A stretch of 64,000 nt of DNA, from contig NZ_JAAOCA010000013.1 in assembly GCF_014694385.1 (NCBI RefSeq), forward strand, positions 62,001 through 126,000, written 5' to 3'. Position 1 is the first letter of the stretch; every line of letters begins with the position of its first letter. This DNA comes from Pseudomonas typographi (GTDB lineage Bacteria > Pseudomonadota > Gammaproteobacteria > Pseudomonadales > Pseudomonadaceae). Both the position numbers and the translations under genes were made by a program. A model generated the notes under the pieces. That model was given only the letters and a program-made list of their open reading frames with translations, had not been told where the DNA came from and ran no database searches. Positions 31,322 to 39,729 of the stretch are shown piece after piece.

Positions 31322-32329
31322 TCAGGCATCGAGCCTGTAGTCGATCGAATCGATTAAATCCGAGGGCTCATCCATCAGCGCCCAATAACGGTCCCGGATC
31401 GCCGTTGTGATCGGCCCCACCTTTCCTGTGCCTATAGGTACACCCTCCACCATCACCACCGGGGTAACCCCCCCAGCGGTGGTGGTGGTGAACACTTCGT
31501 CGGCCGCCAGAAGCTGCCGTGCGCAGATGTCGCACAATTCCACCTCTACGCCTAGGGAACGGGCTATCTCAAGCGCTGTTTTACGGGTGATGCCAGGTAA
31601 GACATTGCGCTGAGGGGTGAGCAGGCGGCCCGCCTGGACCATGCAGATATTGAAGCCCGGCCCCTCCGTGACAAAGCCGTCGGCATCAAGCAAGAATGCG
31701 GTGCGCGCGCCTCGGTCTTGTGCTTCGTAACCCGCCCGCACCAGGTCGCCCCACTGGTAGTTCTTGATCCACGGGTCAATGCAGTTTGCGCCTGCTCGCC
31801 TGACCTCCCGCGCAATGATCGCACTAACGCCGTGTATTTGTTCGGCGGGGTTAAAGACCCATAGGTATGGGATCGAGTAAGCGTAAAGTTGCGAGGTAAG
31901 GGCTTGGTTGTTTTTCTCGCCGGGTTTGCTGCCAAACCCGCGCGTCAGCGACACATTGACGTACGCTTCTCGAAGCTCCGAGCGGCTCACGCATTCCTTC
32001 ATGATCGCCATGATGTCGTGCTTGGAAAGCGGGGCCTCCAGGCGCATACGGGACGCGCCAGCTAAAAACCGGTCGACATGCTCTTCGAGCCTGAAAATAT
32101 TGCCGTGCCATACAGACGCTACGGTGTACGTAACGTCGGAATGACCAAACCCTGCATCAAATATTGAAATACGCGCATTCGCAGCCGGAACGTACTCACC
32201 TTCGATCCAGGCACAACCGCCTGCCCATGGATTACCTGGCGAGAATACATAATCGCTGTAGCGGATAGCCGAGCCTTCAACGGTTTCCATGATGGCTTGC
32301 CCAATGCCTGTCTCTACGACCTGTCCCAT
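31322..32329 (-). CDS. Fold-type IV PLP aminotransferase resembling (R)-selective amine transaminases
   Basis: A 335-residue class IV (branched-chain/D-amino-acid type) aminotransferase. From memory it closely follows the (R)-amine transaminase of Arthrobacter (ATA-117 parent): [70 protein letters not shown] and the phosphate-binding TTTAGGV. Lys189 is the PLP lysine and Glu222 the cofactor-contacting Glu of TEGPGFN. It would move an amino group from an (R)-amine or D-amino acid to an oxo acid such as pyruvate. AGGGAGAAG precedes ATG 32329. It is first in an operon with an APC permease and a PhyH dioxygenase, divergent from an AraC regulator. Confidence 0.88.
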   Translation of the reverse strand: MGQVVETGIGQAIMETVEGSAIRYSDYVFSPGNPWAGGCAWIEGEYVPAANARISIFDAGFGHSDVTYTVASVWHGNIFRLEEHVDRFLAGASRMRLEAPLSKHDIMAIMKECVSRSELREAYVNVSLTRGFGSKPGEKNNQALTSQLYAYSIPYLWVFNPAEQIHGVSAIIAREVRRAGANCIDPWIKNYQWGDLVRAGYEAQDRGARTAFLLDADGFVTEGPGFNICMVQAGRLLTPQRNVLPGITRKTALEIARSLGVEVELCDICARQLLAADEVFTTTTAGGVTPVVMVEGVPIGTGKVGPITTAIRDRYWALMDEPSDLIDSIDYRLDA

Positions 32330-32636
32330 ATCGGACTTCTCCCTACGCAGGGGCGCCTAGGTGCACGCCCGTTTCGCTGATGGGGGGCAGTGTAAAAAGT
32401 CGTGCACGGCGTCGTCTTGACCGCATCTCACAATGAGATGACCAGAATTAGCATTTTTCAACGGATGCACCGGCTCGGTGCGCCCCTGCGGCGCGACGGT
32501 GCGCCTTGGCCGCAGTCGCGGCGTTCGGGTGGGGTTCTCGGCGGCGGTTACGTGCTTGGGAACACATCGCGTGCCACAGAGGAGGGAACAGTTTTTGCTA
32601 GTACTAATGGCGAGCGTTCAACGTAAAGGGAGAGCC
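32330..32636. other. Divergent regulatory region (307 bases) between aminotransferase and AraC genes
   Basis: The region holds no convincing gene. It contains the CATCTCA/TGAGATG palindrome described separately, a GC-rich stretch around 32475-32520 able to fold (GCGCC/GGCGC), and the AAAGGGAGAG Shine-Dalgarno of the AraC gene. An upstream open extension of the AraC frame here has no family features. Confidence 0.6.
32424..32440. promoter_or_regulatory. Palindrome CATCTCA-CAA-TGAGATG (operator candidate)
   Basis: Perfect 7-base arms around a 3-base centre, 95 bases upstream of the aminotransferase start and 197 upstream of the AraC start. AraC sites are usually direct repeats, so another regulator could also bind here. 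Confidence 0.5.
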
Positions 32637-33689
32637 ATGCGTCTTACGCCTTCGTCGACCACACATCGGCAGCCGGCCCCAGGCACAGTCTTGGCGTCCG
32701 CGGCCACCGGTTTTGAAGCGTTTGTAGAAAGCCAAGGGGCTGACGCCGGCGCCGTACTGGGGCGCGCGGGGCTCGCAAGGGGCTTAGCCTCAAAGCCAAG
32801 CGATACGATCCCGCTCGGCAGCTACTGCAGAGCGCTAGACGAGGCCGTGGCCGCCACCCAGAACGACAATTTTGGCCTGTGGTACGGTGAGCAATTCCAG
32901 CCCCGAAGTTTTGGGCTCCTAGGGTACTTGGCCATCTCCGCTCCCACGCTGGGGTGTGCGCTTCAGGGCTTGGTAGAACGGTTTCCTATCCATCAGCAAT
33001 ACAGTTACTTACGAATGGGCGAGGAACAGGGCCTGTATCGTCTGGACTACCAGGTGTGCGACAGCACGGTCATTAATCGCAGGCATGATGCGGAGCTATC
33101 GCTCTGTATGTTCCTTAATGTGATGCGGCACGCATTGGGCAATCACTGGGCGCCTCTGGAAGTTCATTTTCAACACGCCAAGCCTGAGGCGTGGCAGGAG
33201 CATCGCTGGGTGTTCGGTGCCGAGGTGAAATTCGGCCAGGCCCGTAACGGCTTGGTGTTCCGAGGTGATGTGCTTTCACAACCTATGCCTGGTGCTGACC
33301 CTAACCTACAGCTGGTCATCTCCCAGGCCCTCGACACCCTGGCAGGCTCGCGCTCAGGCCCCAGCAGCTTGGCTCAACTGGTGAAGCTGCAAATCATGGA
33401 GAGGGTTCATGACGGTTTTCCGCAGTTGGAGGACGTGGCGATTCGGTTGAATATTCCGATTTGGACATTACACCGGCGCCTAAGCCGTGAAGGTGTGAGC
33501 TTCAAAGTGCTGGTCGAGGAAGTGAGGAAGGAACTGGTGCCCGTGCTGATGAGCCAGCGGCCGCTGACGATATCTGAGCTGGCCACGAAACTCGGTTACT
33601 CGGAGGTCAGCGCATTCTCCCGAGCGTTCCATCGGTGGCATGGGGTGTCTCCGAAACATTGGCAGGCCGTAGTGGCCAGAGAGAAGTGA
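32637..33689 (+). CDS. AraC family transcriptional regulator (OruR/ArgR-like layout)
   Basis: A 350-residue regulator. The N-terminal two thirds match the arabinose-binding-like domain of OruR-type regulators (FGLWYGEQFQPRSFGLLGYLAISAPTLG). The C-terminal part carries the double helix-turn-helix with VAIRLNIPIWTLHRRLSREGVSF and ISELATKLGYSEVSAFSRAFHRWHGVSPKHW. Start ATG 32637 follows GGGAG. Divergent from the aminotransferase-permease-dioxygenase operon, it is the probable activator of that operon. Confidence 0.88.
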   Translation: MRLTPSSTTHRQPAPGTVLASAATGFEAFVESQGADAGAVLGRAGLARGLASKPSDTIPLGSYCRALDEAVAATQNDNFGLWYGEQFQPRSFGLLGYLAISAPTLGCALQGLVERFPIHQQYSYLRMGEEQGLYRLDYQVCDSTVINRRHDAELSLCMFLNVMRHALGNHWAPLEVHFQHAKPEAWQEHRWVFGAEVKFGQARNGLVFRGDVLSQPMPGADPNLQLVISQALDTLAGSRSGPSSLAQLVKLQIMERVHDGFPQLEDVAIRLNIPIWTLHRRLSREGVSFKVLVEEVRKELVPVLMSQRPLTISELATKLGYSEVSAFSRAFHRWHGVSPKHWQAVVAREK

Positions 33690-33840
33690 AGCGTGCGCCA
33701 CGTGCTTCATGTGCTGCCCCCCAACCTCACTACGTTAAGCCTGAAGCGCTCATCGGCGAACCGCTGGGTCCGATGCGCGTCGCCATGAGCCGATCGGTGC
33801 CATAGGGCCATAGGAATCACGGCCCGGGCGGCTGGCTACA

Positions 33841-34756
33841 TCACAACGTTGCCCCATTGATCGGGAAGGCCGGCTGGGCATCCTTGGGATTCAACCCCCA
33901 TTTTTTAAGCAAGCTTTCATAAACGCCGTCCTGCTGTAGTTTGAGAAGCGCCTGCTGCACCCCGGTTGCCAACTGTTTGCCTTTTTCGTCTACGCCGAAA
34001 CCTATGCCGTAGGGGGCTTGGGGGCTAAAGTAAACGACCTGGTATTTGTCTGGGAATTTATTGGCGTTGTAGTTCCCAATTGGCGAGTCGACCCACGCTA
34101 CGTCGCTCGCTTTGGTCGAGAGCGACAGCAACGACATATTCGCGTCCGGGTAAGTAGAAATCTCAATGGCTTTTTTTTCCATTGGCCACACAGCGGTCGC
34201 TGACCACCGTGCTTTCTTTCGAGGCGCCGGTGCCACGTATAACGGCCAGGCGCAGCCCGCATAGGTCATCGTTCGAGCGGATGACGATATTCGAAGCGGG
34301 TGGCGCGACGAGCGTCTCGCCCATATTCAGGTAATCGACGAAAGTGACGGTGTTATGGCGGGCCGGGTAATCCGACAATGACAGAAGTACATCGAATCGA
34401 TTAGCGTTCATGCCCGGGATCAACGAATCAAACGACGCTTGAGCGAACTGGAGCTTGAGGCCGAGCACGTTGGCCGCTGCTGTTAGTAAATCGGGCGTGA
34501 ACCCGGCAATTTCGCCGTCATCCCCGATGAACTTTACCGGCACGACATCGGGGTTGGCGGCCACGATCAGTGTCCCGCGCGCTCTATAGGATTGCGGAAC
34601 TAAAGCCGCTAAAGTTGCATCCATTTTTACCGTGGCCAATTCGCGGGCCACCTCTGCATTTGCGCAGGGGAGGATAAACGTGGCAAAGAGGCCTGCCAGT
34701 GCCGGGATAAGCGTTAGGTTTTTTTTGCCGAAGCCAAATAGACGCTGATGCTGCAT
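33841..34756 (-). pseudogene. Frameshifted family 3 solute-binding protein (ABC amino-acid type)
   Basis: Two overlapping minus-strand frames together make one periplasmic binding protein of about 300 residues. The 5' part (34756 to about 34170) has a signal peptide (LTLIPALAGLFATFILPCANA) and FIGDDGEIAGFTPDLLTAAANVLGLKLQ with MNANRFDVLLSLSDYPAR. The 3' part resumes with AIEISTYPDAN and ends in the typical YGIGFGVDEKGKQL...LLKKWGL. The frame changes at a run of eight A residues (T8 at 34171-34178 on the plus strand); seven would restore one open frame (GKKAIEIS). This may be a real null allele, phase variation, slippage, or a sequencing error. AGGT precedes ATG 34756. It belongs with the ATPase and permease at 36812-38504. 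Confidence 0.82.
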
Positions 34757-34911
34757 GGTGACATACCTCGTTGGTTATCGTTGGCTGGCAGATAAGGCTA
34801 ATATTCTTAGTAGGGTGCCGATCAGCCAAATTTAACGTAGGGCTGTGCGCTGCCCCTGGGCTATTTATACGTTGGCTTACTATGCAGTGGATCTAACGGG
34901 GGTACACACGG

Positions 34912-35418
34912 TCAGGCGGGCTTCAGGGAACTGTGTGCGAAACCCTGGCGATGCCAGAGTAAGCAAGCAGTGGCCTGTCGCTCATTTATCATGGCATCGA
35001 CAATTTTGCCCACCATGATGCTATGGGTAAAGCCATCATGTACCGCTATCAATTCACAATCGAAGGTCACCACCGAGTCAATCAATACGGGTGCACCGGT
35101 CACGCCCAGCGTCCACTGTTCAGGCTCGAAACGTTCAGAGCCCTTGGCGGCGCTGAACCGTTCAACGATCGATGCCTGCTCGGCAGATAGCAAGTTAACC
35201 GCGAAGCAGCGGGTACGGAGAATCGCGTCGTGAGGTGACGCGGACTTATTGACACAGACCAACACCGTTGGCGGTTCGGCAGATAAACTACACACCGAAG
35301 TAGCGATAAGCCCGCAAGGTACATTGTTCTCTTGGGTCGTGACAGCTGTTACACCGCTGGCGAAGGAGGCCATGGCCTGGCGGAACAGGTTGGCGTCTAA
35401 AATAGTAGCCTGTTGCAT
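34912..35418 (-). CDS. Flavin reductase family protein
   Basis: A flavin reductase-like protein of about 168 residues: FRQAMASFASGVTAVTTQ, GLIATSVCSLSAEPPTVLVCVNKSAS and CFAVNLLSAEQ are the usual FMN-binding segments, and HDGFTHSIMVGKIVDA the C-terminal one. The start is uncertain: ATG 35418 gives a family-like N-terminus, while ATG 35430 and 35442 are possible and none has a clear Shine-Dalgarno. It is 46 bases behind the NtaA-type monooxygenase gene and is its likely reductase partner, supplying FMNH2. Confidence 0.83.
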   Translation of the reverse strand: MQQATILDANLFRQAMASFASGVTAVTTQENNVPCGLIATSVCSLSAEPPTVLVCVNKSASPHDAILRTRCFAVNLLSAEQASIVERFSAAKGSERFEPEQWTLGVTGAPVLIDSVVTFDCELIAVHDGFTHSIMVGKIVDAMINERQATACLLWHRQGFAHSSLKPA

Positions 35419-35464
35419 ACAGTGTACTCGCATGGGCCGCATCAATATTTGCGATGCCGGCGGA

Positions 35465-36763
35465 TTATTTACCGAACGTCAACTTTTCTAGGCCCAAGTT
35501 ACCGCGTAGGGTAGTGGCTTCGTATTCACTACGAAACAGGCCGCGCCTGCGAAGTTCGGGAAGGACGAATTCTACGAAGTCATCCAGACCGCCGGGTAGT
35601 GTTGCCGGGCACAGGTTGAAGCCATCTGCGGCGCCCTCCTTGAACCAGACCTCCATATCATCGACGATGTCCTCGGCGGTGCCGATCAATTGGCGACTTC
35701 CTGAGGCCCTTAATTTATAGAGCTGTCGAATCGTGAGGTTATCGCGGCGTGCGATCTCGATCAGGCTTCTGCCAATGCTGTTATTCACCTGTGGCAGGTC
35801 GGGCACTGGGCCGTCGATGTCATATCCCGACAAATCGCCTATGGCGCTGTAGAGAATAGACAGGCCGCTGATGGGATGAATCAGCTCTTGCAACTGGTCA
35901 TATTTGTCCTGGGCCTCTTGCCGGGTTCGACCGACGTAAGGGGTCAGCCCCGGCATGATCAGTAGTTGATCTTTCGACCGGCCGTATTGGGCCAGGCGCG
36001 ATTTCAGATCCAGGTAGTATTCTTTGGCCGAAGCGATATCGAAAGGGGCACTATAGACGACATCGGCGCTTTTCGCAGCGATGATTCGCCCCCCTTCGTT
36101 GGCGCCGGCCTGCACGATGATGGGGCGCCCCTGAGGTGTACGGGCGCAGTTCAATGGCCCGCGTACCTTAAAATGCTTACCCTTGTGATGGGCAATGTGG
36201 AGCTTGGCTTCATCGTAGAACTGGCCGGTTTGCTTATCGCGGATAAAGGCGTCTTCTTCCCAGCTGTCCCAAAGCTTTTTTACCACGTCCACGAACTCGT
36301 CGGCCCGCTCGTAGCGTTCATCGTAGCCAAGGTGCTCGTCTTTGCTGAAGTTCCACGCTTCCTCCTGGGACCACGACGTCACTACGTTCCAGCCCGCGCG
36401 GCCGCCACTGATGTGGTCGATAGAGGCATACTTGCGAGCGATATGAAAGGGCTCGTTATAGGTGGTTGATGCGGTGGCCACCAGGCCGATATTCGAAGTG
36501 GCCGCGCCTATGGCCGCCAGCAGGGTAAGAGGCTCAAGCTCGGCATTCTTGGAATCATGGGACAGCGCGCCCTTCGGCGTGTCTGCGGCGCGAATGCCCA
36601 CGCCGTCGGCGAAGAAGATCATATCCAGGCAGGCTTTTTCTGCCTTGCGCGCGGTGGCCAGGTAATACTTGAATTGGAGGCTGCCATCGGCGGGAACATC
36701 CGGATGGCGCCAGGCGGCCATATGATAACCGAGGTAACGGATTGAAACGCCCAACTTCATCAT
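35465..36763 (-). CDS. NtaA/SnaA/DszA family FMNH2-dependent monooxygenase
   Basis: A 432-residue luciferase-superfamily oxygenase of the nitrilotriacetate/dibenzothiophene-sulfone/alkyl-amine branch. Signatures: LGYHMAAWRHPDVPADG, MIFFADGV, GLVATASTTYNEPFHIARKYASIDHISGGRAGWNVVTSW, RPIIVQAGANEGGRIIAA and DGFNLCP near the C-terminus. AAGGC precedes ATG 36763. Enzymes of this branch cleave C-N or C-S bonds or oxidise sulfones using FMNH2. With a flavin reductase and a polar amino-acid-type ABC transporter in the same operon, it probably oxidises an imported N- or S-containing compound; which one is unknown. Confidence 0.88.
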   Translation of the reverse strand: MMKLGVSIRYLGYHMAAWRHPDVPADGSLQFKYYLATARKAEKACLDMIFFADGVGIRAADTPKGALSHDSKNAELEPLTLLAAIGAATSNIGLVATASTTYNEPFHIARKYASIDHISGGRAGWNVVTSWSQEEAWNFSKDEHLGYDERYERADEFVDVVKKLWDSWEEDAFIRDKQTGQFYDEAKLHIAHHKGKHFKVRGPLNCARTPQGRPIIVQAGANEGGRIIAAKSADVVYSAPFDIASAKEYYLDLKSRLAQYGRSKDQLLIMPGLTPYVGRTRQEAQDKYDQLQELIHPISGLSILYSAIGDLSGYDIDGPVPDLPQVNNSIGRSLIEIARRDNLTIRQLYKLRASGSRQLIGTAEDIVDDMEVWFKEGAADGFNLCPATLPGGLDDFVEFVLPELRRRGLFRSEYEATTLRGNLGLEKLTFGK

Positions 36764-36811
36764 TGAGTTGCCTTTCATTACACACCTACTTATAGAAATT
36801 ACATGCAATAT

Positions 36812-37612
36812 TTATGGGCGGCTGGCGCTGTCGATAAACCGTTTGCAACGTGCTGATCCGCTACCCTCAAACAGCTCGCTTGGCGAGCCTTGGTCGACGA
36901 TTCTTCCACCGTCCATAAGCACCACCCGATTGGAGACTTTGCGCGCAAACTCCATTTCGTGGGTGACCACGATCATGGTGGTACCGGCCGTGGCGAGTTC
37001 CCTCATCACTTCGAGTACTTCGTTGACCAACTCCGGGTCCAGTGCACTGGTGGGCTCATCGAACAGCATGATCTCCGGCTCCATCGCTAATGCCCGTGCA
37101 ATGGCCACCCGCTGTTTTTGCCCGCCTGAGAGCTGCGAGGGATAATGATTGATTTTGTCCGCCAGGCCGACACGGTTGAGTAGGTATATTCCCCGTTCGA
37201 TTACATCTTTGCGCGCTGCGCGGCCGACGATCAGCGGGCCCGCCAGCACGTTATCCAATACCGAGTAGTGCGGAAACAAGTGGAACCCTTGAAACACCAT
37301 TCCAAAATAACGGCGCTGGCGATCCAACGTTTTATTCGCCGCGCGAATACGGCGGCCGCCGCGGGTTTCGCTGCCAAGTTCTTCACCTTTGAAATGGATA
37401 GCACCGGCGTCGATCAGTTCGAGCATATTGATACAGCGCAGTAACGTGCTTTTCCCCGAGCCGGACGGCCCAATGATCGCCACCACGTCTCCTTTTTCAA
37501 CGCTGAAGTCAACAGCGTGCAGTGCAGTGAAATCGCCGAACTGTTTATTGACAGCGGTTAATTGCAGCAAGGGTTGTGCAGAAGCCTGTGGGGCGCCTGG
37601 AAAGTTGTTCAC
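36812..37612 (-). CDS. Amino-acid-type ABC transporter ATPase
   Basis: A 266-residue ATPase of the GlnQ/HisP group: Walker A GPSGSGKST, signature LSGGQKQR, Walker [15 protein letters not shown] and the switch His in VVTHEMEFA. It starts with GTG 37612 behind GAGGAG, one base after the permease stop. It energises import through the permease at 37614-38504 with the binding protein at 33841-34756. Confidence 0.92.
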   Translation of the reverse strand: MNNFPGAPQASAQPLLQLTAVNKQFGDFTALHAVDFSVEKGDVVAIIGPSGSGKSTLLRCINMLELIDAGAIHFKGEELGSETRGGRRIRAANKTLDRQRRYFGMVFQGFHLFPHYSVLDNVLAGPLIVGRAARKDVIERGIYLLNRVGLADKINHYPSQLSGGQKQRVAIARALAMEPEIMLFDEPTSALDPELVNEVLEVMRELATAGTTMIVVTHEMEFARKVSNRVVLMDGGRIVDQGSPSELFEGSGSARCKRFIDSASRP

Positions 37613-37613
37613 C

Positions 37614-38504
37614 TTAAACTCCTCTTCTAAAACGGCGTTCCAGAAGGCTCTGCCCGCACATGGCCACGCTGGTGAGAATGAGGTACCACAGGCAAGCCAC
37701 TGTCAGCAGGGGTATCGTCTCGAAGTTGTTCGAGTAGATCAGCTGCACTGTCGTTAGCAGTTCCACGTAACCAATGACCGAGACCAGTGACGTGTTTTTG
37801 AACATCGTAATCAGTTCGTTTGCCAATGGCGGGATAATGATGCGTATCGCCTGCGGCACGATCACATGCCACATCATGCGCAGGTCGCTCATGCCCATCG
37901 CCTTACAGGCTTCGCGCTGCCCTTTTTCTACGGAGGCCAGCCCGCTGCGAAAAATTTCTGCGCTATGCCCCCCTACATATAACGCCAAGCCCACCACCGC
38001 GGCGCTGAACCGCGAGATGATTTGGTTGGTATCGATGTCGAACACGTTTGCATCGCCAAACGGCAGGGGCAAATAGATACGCGGGATGAGCGCCGACAAG
38101 AAAAACAGGAATAACAGCATGGCGAGCGTAGGGATGGCCCGGATTATCCAGATATACACATACGCCAGGCCTCGCAGCACCGGGTTAGAGGCCATTCTGC
38201 AGGCGGCTATCACAACCCCTATGCACAGGCCTAGCGCACTCGCCAGCACGGTAAGAATCAACGTGCTTTTCAGGCCCGCCAGCACGCGCGGAGCGAAGAA
38301 GTAATGGGCGACGATATCCCATTTCCATCGGGGGTTATCAATCACCCATTCGTAGAACAAAACGAATATGACCAGCAACAGCACGTACCAGGCCCAGTCG
38401 GAGCGTTTTGGCCGAGGATGAATGTGCATCGGGTTTATGCCAGGCCCTGTTTTCTTTTCAGTGTTCGCACCGCGCGTTTGGGAATATTGCGCACCGTTAG
38501 GCAT
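37614..38504 (-). CDS. Amino-acid-type ABC transporter permease
   Basis: A 296-residue His/Glu/Gln/Arg-type permease with a first span at WAWYVLLLVIFVLFYEWV and the inner-membrane-loop motif EACKAMGMSDLRMMWHVIVPQAIRIIIPPLANE that contacts the ATPase. AGGGG precedes ATG 38504; the longer frame to 38591 has no family features. The N-terminal 50 residues are an unusually polar leader. It is first in the minus-strand operon 38504-33841 and divergent from the LysR gene. Since only one permease is encoded, it probably forms a homodimer. Confidence 0.88.
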   Translation of the reverse strand: MPNGAQYSQTRGANTEKKTGPGINPMHIHPRPKRSDWAWYVLLLVIFVLFYEWVIDNPRWKWDIVAHYFFAPRVLAGLKSTLILTVLASALGLCIGVVIAACRMASNPVLRGLAYVYIWIIRAIPTLAMLLFLFFLSALIPRIYLPLPFGDANVFDIDTNQIISRFSAAVVGLALYVGGHSAEIFRSGLASVEKGQREACKAMGMSDLRMMWHVIVPQAIRIIIPPLANELITMFKNTSLVSVIGYVELLTTVQLIYSNNFETIPLLTVACLWYLILTSVAMCGQSLLERRFRRGV

Positions 38505-38622
38505 CGTTGAATCCCCTATGGAGCGGCCGGCAACCGCGCGGTACGCCGAACCCGCCCAGGCGCGGCGAATGCTTTTGACCGGTGTGAGCACACGAGGCTT
38601 TGGAGACTTTCATGGTGGTGAT

Positions 38623-38654
38623 CCCAATTTTAATTGGGCAGTTGCCAATGGCAA
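38623..38654. promoter_or_regulatory. Two adjacent palindromes in the divergent LysR/ABC region
   Basis: CCCAATT-TT-AATTGGG (38623-38638) is followed four bases later by TTGCC-AAT-GGCAA (38642-38654). The first fits the AT-rich dyads of LysR-type sites. Both lie in the 288-base gap between the permease and the LysR gene, which has no gene of its own. Confidence 0.5.
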
Positions 38655-38766
38655 AAAAGCTTTGTCTTTGTGATGTCTTGTTTTAAATCGCCCCGGTATC
38701 CTCCGGGGTTAAGTTGATAATAGGGGCTGCTCGCAGCGAGGAAAAATGCTTTGTTTTGGCAAGCCC

Positions 38767-38781
38767 ATAACATTTTGCTAT
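38767..38781. promoter_or_regulatory. LysR-type dyad ATAACATTTTGCTAT next to the 38793 start
   Basis: A near palindrome whose last base is 11 bases before the ATG, immediately ahead of the AGGAGG Shine-Dalgarno. Nearly the same 15-mer occurs at 54145-54159 and 60786-60800. Binding here would block its own translation-initiation region or promoter exit, consistent with autoregulation. Confidence 0.5.
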
Positions 38782-38792
38782 AGGAGGGCGAG

Positions 38793-39701
38793 ATGAAAAT
38801 CCGCCAGTTGGAGGCGTTTCGCGCCGTCATGCTTCATCAGACCGTGACGCTGGCCAGCGAGTACTTGCATATCTCCCAGCCGGCGGCCACCAGGCTGTTG
38901 GCGGACCTGGAGAGCTCTCTGGGCTTCAAGCTTTTTGATAGGGTCAAGGGCCGCCTCTATCCCACTGCCGAGGCAGAGGCGCTGTTCAAAGAGGTACAAC
39001 GCTCGCTGATTGGCGTCGACCGTATCGCCCGCGCGGCGGAGGAAATCAGAGACCTACGCCGTGGGGTACTGCAGATAGCGGCGGCACCGGCATTGGCTTC
39101 GTCGTTTCTGCCCCACGCCATTACGGCGTATCTGAAGGCGCGGCCGCAAGCCCAGATCTCACTCACCCAGCATTCGTCGCGCACCATTCTTGATATGGTG
39201 ATCGGCCAACGCTGTGACGTGGGGCTGGTCACGCTCTCCATGAGCCGCTCCAGCCCAAGTGGCCAGCGGTTGCTCTCAGCCTGGAACGTGTGCGCCGTGC
39301 CCGTAGGCCATCGGCTCTGCGCACTGGATTCGATCCGCCCAAGCGACATGGCAGGCGAGCCGTTTATTGCGCACCCGCGAAGCGCCGGCAATCGCCTGAC
39401 CGTGGATGCGCTGTTCGCAGCCCATGGCGTGGAACTCAACGTTCGGATCGAATGCCAGGTGTCCCATGCGTTGTGCTCGTTCGTCGAGGCGGGCGCTGGG
39501 GTATCCATCGTCGATGCGGTCACCGCTTGGGGTTACCGGGGGCGTGGGGTGGTATTCAAGCCCCTTGAACAGTCTTTCACTACCGACTATGCGTTGCTGA
39601 TGCCGCCTCATCGGCCCGCACCTTTGCTATTGCAGTCGTTCATCAGCCATGTCCGTGAATTTGCCATCGCTCAAATTGGAAGCGATTCAATCACTCTCTG
39701 A
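38793..39701 (+). CDS. LysR family transcriptional regulator (OccR/NocR-like)
   Basis: A 302-residue LysR regulator: winged helix-turn-helix at residues 1-60 (RQLEAFRAVMLHQTVTLASEYLHISQPAATRLLADLE) and an effector domain with RRGVLQIAAAPALASSFLP. The FRAVM start and RLLADLE wording are those of the OccR/NocR branch that senses opines and amino acids. AGGAGG precedes ATG 38793. It is divergent from the monooxygenase-ABC operon and probably controls it. It resembles the LysR at 59863-60774 in helix wording and in the operator next to its start. Confidence 0.9.
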   Translation: MKIRQLEAFRAVMLHQTVTLASEYLHISQPAATRLLADLESSLGFKLFDRVKGRLYPTAEAEALFKEVQRSLIGVDRIARAAEEIRDLRRGVLQIAAAPALASSFLPHAITAYLKARPQAQISLTQHSSRTILDMVIGQRCDVGLVTLSMSRSSPSGQRLLSAWNVCAVPVGHRLCALDSIRPSDMAGEPFIAHPRSAGNRLTVDALFAAHGVELNVRIECQVSHALCSFVEAGAGVSIVDAVTAWGYRGRGVVFKPLEQSFTTDYALLMPPHRPAPLLLQSFISHVREFAIAQIGSDSITL

Positions 39702-39729
39702 ACCCAGTCGATGTGAGCGTTCCGGGCGT

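Noticed and set aside
34171..34178. Programmed frameshifting at the A8 tract as the normal way to make the binding protein
   Set aside because: I see no supporting stimulatory structure, and family 3 binding proteins are not known to need it; mutation or sequencing error is simpler.
35478..35483. GTCAAC within the end of the NtaA-type gene
   Set aside because: It lies in coding sequence and the expected GTTGAC arm is absent.
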